Positions 59,717 to 64,000 of a stretch of 64,000 bases of DNA are shown here, piece by piece (the stretch's first letter is position 1; every line of letters begins with the position of its first letter). A program made the translations under genes and the position numbers. The notes below the pieces were generated by a model. The model had not been told where the DNA came from. It saw only the letters and a program-made list of their open reading frames with translations, and searched no databases. This DNA comes from Limanda limanda (Eukaryota > Chordata > Actinopteri > Pleuronectiformes > Pleuronectidae): contig NC_083639.1 in NCBI RefSeq assembly GCF_963576545.1, forward strand, positions 21,236,118-21,300,117, given 5' to 3'.

Positions 59717-60310
59717 CAGAGGTCTTCAACACGGGGTCCGCGGAGGTACTGCAGTGAGGTCGCAAAATGTTTGGTTGATAAGACAATTTTTTATATTTTT
59801 TATAATTTTTGATTTATTTTCGAACCGATTTTTTCTTCCACAAATGTCTTTAATTACACATTAACATGCATCCAACATATTGACAGGCTGATTTGACCCT
59901 CTGCCTGACAACCTCCACCCGTCCAAGTTAGATAAGTTGTGTGCTACCCATCAGGGTCAGACATCTCACTGATGTGGTAGTATGTGTGGCATCTACAGAT
60001 GACTTGAGGATTCACTGTCTCTTCTACGAATTAGCTCAGTGTTGTATGCAAGATGTATATTTATAAATGGCAGTTGCATGGCCACCCTGTACCTTGCACA
60101 TGTTTAAATTAAAAACATGAATATATGAACCCGTGTAATATTTGGATAGCTTAGTATTGAATGCACAATAACAGGGTAGCTATGTTTATATATGGCACTA
60201 GGCCCAGTTTAATATAAAACACAACTTTATACAATATATATAGTAGGGGGACCCTGCTCCATCTCTCCACCAGTTTGGGGGTCTTGGCCTAAAAAAGTTT
60301 AAGACCCCTG
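59717..60310. mobile_element. hAT-type miniature transposon (594 bp)
   Basis: Left end CAGAGGTCTTCAAC and right end GTTTAAGACCCCTG are inverted with few mismatches. Flanking octamers CTCTAGAG (59709-59716) and CTCTAGAT (60311-60318) form an 8-bp target duplication with one mismatch. The CAG-start terminus and 8-bp duplication fit the hAT superfamily (Charlie-like). The interior is AT-rich with no coding capacity. Confidence 0.82.
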
Positions 60311-60319
60311 CTCTAGATG

Positions 60320-61540
60320 AATAAATATAAAGTAACATTTTTAAATAAAATGATTATCTTGTAAAAATGTTGCAAATACCCTCCTGAGCGCTATTGTATA
60401 ACAATTATTTCAAATGAAAATTGAAAAGTCTTCCAGAAGTGTTTTTCAAAACATGTTCTATAGGACGATGACATTTGAGCGAAATAGAAAAGGTGCTCCT
60501 AGTTAGGATCCATACTGTATATTGTATTAGGTACATAGAGTACATGTATCTATACTGCCCTGTCAGGATCTACAGTATATGAATTCTAGTACACGTCATA
60601 TGAATTTTGAGCAGATGCAAATCTATTTCCATTGGGGCTTTGGAGGGCTCGGAGCTGTGAATGGGGAAGTGGCAAGTAAGGCGTAGCACACAAAACCACA
60701 ATCACAATCAGTGGATTTGCTTATGGTGGCAAAATAATCAGGCACATGATTTGTGTCAGGTTTGACAGCGGCGAGCACTGTTGACTGATGGGACACAGTG
60801 CTGACCTTTGAATGGAGAGTCCAAGATGGATTAAGCTAACATCGCTCATTAGCTGTGTGTTACCAACCACCTTTATTTGACCTTCCATCTGTAATGGTTT
60901 AAACTGCCCCACAGAAGAGCAAGGGTCTGCAGACAATTATGAGATGGGGTCAATGCTGTCATACGTGGAAAACCAGTACTCAATTATAATAATATGCCAT
61001 AGAAATGTGCAATTTCTGTGAAAACATTGAAACAAACGTAAAAACAGGACTTACACTGGCTGTGTAGAGAATGATGCCAAGGGTGCAGTGACTGCACTGT
61101 GGATCAATAATCTTTGTGATCTGTAGGACAGCAACCACACTCCACAAATTAAAGACAACTAACAAAACAGCTAAAGTCAGAAGGCTATATAAGTGAAAGC
61201 TACCTGTGTCAATATCAATATGAATGGTACTCAGACAGATAGAAACATGGCATAACCAAACACTGTATGGTTTTTCGGAAATGAGGCCAAATTATCCAAG
61301 AAACGAACACTGCCACCTTGCCCCATTAGAGCAAGGCTCTGTGGAGTAGCAATCAAGACCTACACTTGACCAACCCTGAGTCAGTCTCAGCTGCCAATCA
61401 TGGCGTTTCACCCAATTTTCATGGCATTAAAAAACAATCATAACCAAACTTACCAGAGATGAGCACTATGGCATACATCAGTATGTTAACCACCACCTAA
61501 ACAAGTTAGTTGAGGTTTACCTAGACTTTTTAGTTTGAAG
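60320..61540. other. Non-coding stretch, no gene recognised
   Basis: Scanned on both strands. A CAGTGAC-TGCACTGTGG-type short inversion near 61087 is the only local structure noticed. No exon-like frame. Confidence 0.45.
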
Positions 61541-61551
61541 CTACCCAAGGA

Positions 61552-62443
61552 TAGGGTTGGGTACCGAGAACCGGTTCCAATATGGAACCGGTTCCAATAC
61601 AACCGGTACCTACCCGGACCGAAATGCAACGGAGATTTCGGTGCCTCATTTCGGTGCCTGAGCCAATTGAAGACTGAGGTCTCCACTCGTCCCGCCTCCT
61701 CACACTTCCGCTCCCCTTCCTTCACGGGAAGCGGCGGCTCCCGCCGCCCCCCCCCCCGCATGAGTCGGCTGCCGGTGGACAAACTCTTGTCCCCGCGCTG
61801 CCCGCCCTGCGTGCGTCAGGGCTCCCGTGCAGGTGTGTGTGGGGGGGGGGGATCTCCTCGTGAGACCTCTCCCCGGCGCTGGCTGCCCCCCCCCCGCCGG
61901 GCGCATTTCCTCCTTGGCGGGGCTCCGGGACCGGCTCCGGGACCGGCTCCGGGACCGGCTCGGGCGGGAGGAACGAAGACCACGCCGGGAAATGTTTCAT
62001 AAAAGCGACCGCATTTTAGAGGGGCGAAGGCGGGCCGAAGCCTGCCTGCGACAGCCCCAGCCGCGGAGACACGGGGGTCTCCGAGTGATGGGAAAGCGAC
62101 CCTCAGTCTTCATTTGGCTCAGGCACCGAAGTCAGAGTCACGAGTCAGAGTGTGTGTGTTTTGTATTTATTTTTATTCATTTAAGTATAGTGTAAACTTT
62201 TGTTAACAGTTCGTATGTTATTCATAGTTTTAGGTTCAAAAGGGTTTTGTATTTATTTATATTTATAATCTACTTTAAACAGTTAATATATTTGGCAATA
62301 AAAAAGCCTTTCTTAGTCAAGTATCGTTTTGTGCACTTTTTTGAAAAAAGTATCGGTTCAGGCACCGTTTAGGCACCGGTATCGTTTTTAAAGTATCGGT
62401 TAGGAACCGGTATCGGATACAAACCAAACGATACCCATCCCTA
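61552..62443. mobile_element. hAT-type non-autonomous transposon (892 bp) with GC-rich cargo
   Basis: Termini TAGGGTTGGGTACCG and, inverted, TAGGGATGGGTATCG. The flanking octamer CCCAAGGA is perfectly duplicated (61544-61551 and 62444-62451), diagnostic of hAT-type insertion. Inside, a second inverted pair (about 61651-61678 and 62100-62127; CGGTGCCTGAGCC...GACTGAGG, one mismatch) encloses a GC-rich, CpG-dense core of about 420 bp. That core contains three tandem GGGACCGGCTCC units at 61926-61962. No transposase frame. Confidence 0.9.
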
Positions 62444-62459
62444 CCCAAGGACCCACGCC

Positions 62460-64000
62460 ACTCAGACGGCAGCAACACAATTAAAATCTCATGACCACAC
62501 ACGCGTGGTTAAAATCACCCGGCGTTAGTAATCTTTAAGGGAGCTATCATAGCATTCATTATATATGGGCCTCACACAGAAATACAATATATTGCCAAGT
62601 CTGTTTTCTCGAAAAAGCTTTTTTAAATGGATAATAAGGCTTAGAGTTTGCAGACGTTTTTTCTTTTTTGGGGGTTGGGGCAAAATAATAAAAAGGAATC
62701 TGCCATACCATGTGCTGTCCATGCAGCCTGCAACTTTAAACCTCTTTTCTCTCTCAGGTTCACTGAGTCTGTAGTCACTGCTCTGTGCCTTTGTAGGAGG
62801 CTTATGTGAACTTAATGTGTCATCAGCGATGGAGCCAACCGACTTGCCAACTGTCAGCAACAACATTTTCCCCTCCTCAGCAAATCTTTGAATGAAATAA
62901 TGCACACTTTCTAAGTGCAACACATCAGGGAGCAGCAAACAACTTCTTTCAGAGGAGAAAAAGAGCAATATCTTTAAAAGATGTGTCACAAATATTTATG
63001 CTAAATCATTTCTTAAAACTGAGGACTGTTACTCACACTGGAGAACATTTTTTCATTTTGTTGGCACTATTTGTATTTGTGGATTAATCCACATTTTGCT
63101 TTGGTGAGTAATTACGGCAGCAGGATTGTGTATGTGTGATTGAGTCAAAATAAAGGACAGTGTGTGTGTTCATGGTGATAAAGGAACATGTCGCAGTGCA
63201 ACACTGCGGCTCACTGGTGTGTTTAAATAGATTTTGGGCAACAATGGAGCTCTATGGCTCACAGGAGGAAGATATATCACAGACAGAATTTGTTAGCAGG
63301 ATCAGTCCATTGCTGTTTTGAGTAACTAGAGCAGTGCCTGTTCAAAATGCCTGTTGGTAGGGGCTGATTGGTTGGCCTGCATTGGTCAAGTCTCGGCATG
63401 CAAAATGACCCCTTACTTAAATGTAGCGACTGTGCTGAGGTGTGGAGCTCCCCTGGGGCCAGTGGGTTGGGGGGAGGATCCAATGAGAAGGCTCTGGGTT
63501 TAGAAATCTGTGTGCACGGTTTATAAGCTGTGCTCCTGGACAGTCCCTGCCCTCACTTTTGTATAAAAGCCAATAACGACTTGGTTTGCATCAATATGCA
63601 CAGTTAACTCAAAGTTACTCAATAAAGGCTGTGAGATATCCAGTGAACAACACAAGATACCATTAGATCCAGCCAGAAACGTTTTGGCTAAGACGACTTG
63701 CTTTGCACATGGAATGTGTAAATACAACATCACACAATGAAAGGGGCGAAAAATCACAGTGTAGCTCACAGTTCAGTTCTGCCTTAAACCCTGGCATGTC
63801 TGCAAAATGTCCTAGGGCAGCATTGCCCTTGCATTTTTCTTTTCTCAAGTAAAATGTAATGTGTGAAGCGCTTATCCAGCAAAATTCCGAGCAGTCACTG
63901 CACATCCTCGGCGAGAGAGAAAATTGTAAGACAGACGGACAGATATTTCTCTATTTTTAATAAGATAAGTAAGTAAAGACAGAATTCAACCAGCCTTTAA
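62460..64000. other. Non-coding stretch to the window end
   Basis: No gene recognised on either strand. Frames at 62525-62989 and 63277-63905 lack motifs, splice context or recognisable composition. Confidence 0.45.

Noticed and set aside
61535..62195. Overlapping Gly/Pro/Arg-rich frames on both strands
   Set aside because: They come from the GC-rich core of the hAT element and its short tandem units, with no protein-like signal.

Overview
The window looks like nuclear DNA of a ray-finned (teleost) fish. It has multi-exon genes with GT-AG introns, dense microsatellites, a tRNA-derived SINE, hAT-type miniature transposons and LINE tails of the fish type. No database was searched. Gene names rest on recognising the translated exons by eye.

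Layout, with all protein genes on the minus strand. (1) 1-4.5 kb: repeats, including a SINE head cut by the left edge and a 20-bp minisatellite. (2) 4.57-7.36 kb: three internal exons of a C2H2 zinc-finger gene of the ZNF532/ZNF592/ZNF687 family, probably znf532, with a transposon in one intron. (3) 10.56-15.97 kb: a complete 15-exon oacyl (NRF-type membrane acyltransferase), 679 codons; every exon phase was checked. (4) 16.65-17.21 kb: the last exons of a znf532-type gene with stop and poly(A) signal. They lie upstream of oacyl, whereas the exons that should precede them lie about 10 kb downstream of it, and one exon between them is absent. (5) 18.4-21.9 kb: two nearly identical 1.46-kb tandem units plus a partial third. 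(6) 27.08-39.48 kb: a complete 8-exon nucks1 gene, 306 codons, with a CCAAT/GC-box promoter near 39.8 kb. It carries an extra acidic-basic exon that looks like a duplicate of another exon. (7) 40-64 kb: no protein gene recognised. This part holds a decayed tandem array of tRNA-Phe-like genes (41.4-45.6 kb), a LINE tail, a SINE, dispersed repeats, long GT/CA tracts, and two hAT-type elements defined by 8-bp target duplications.

The genes do not form a pathway: oacyl is a membrane acyltransferase, nucks1 a chromatin protein and the zinc-finger gene a nuclear factor. The order znf532 then oacyl on one strand matches my recollection of human chromosome 18q21. The observations most worth checking are the permuted zinc-finger exons, the tRNA-Phe relic array, the extra nucks1 exon, and the transposon whose empty site survives in a neighbouring duplicate.
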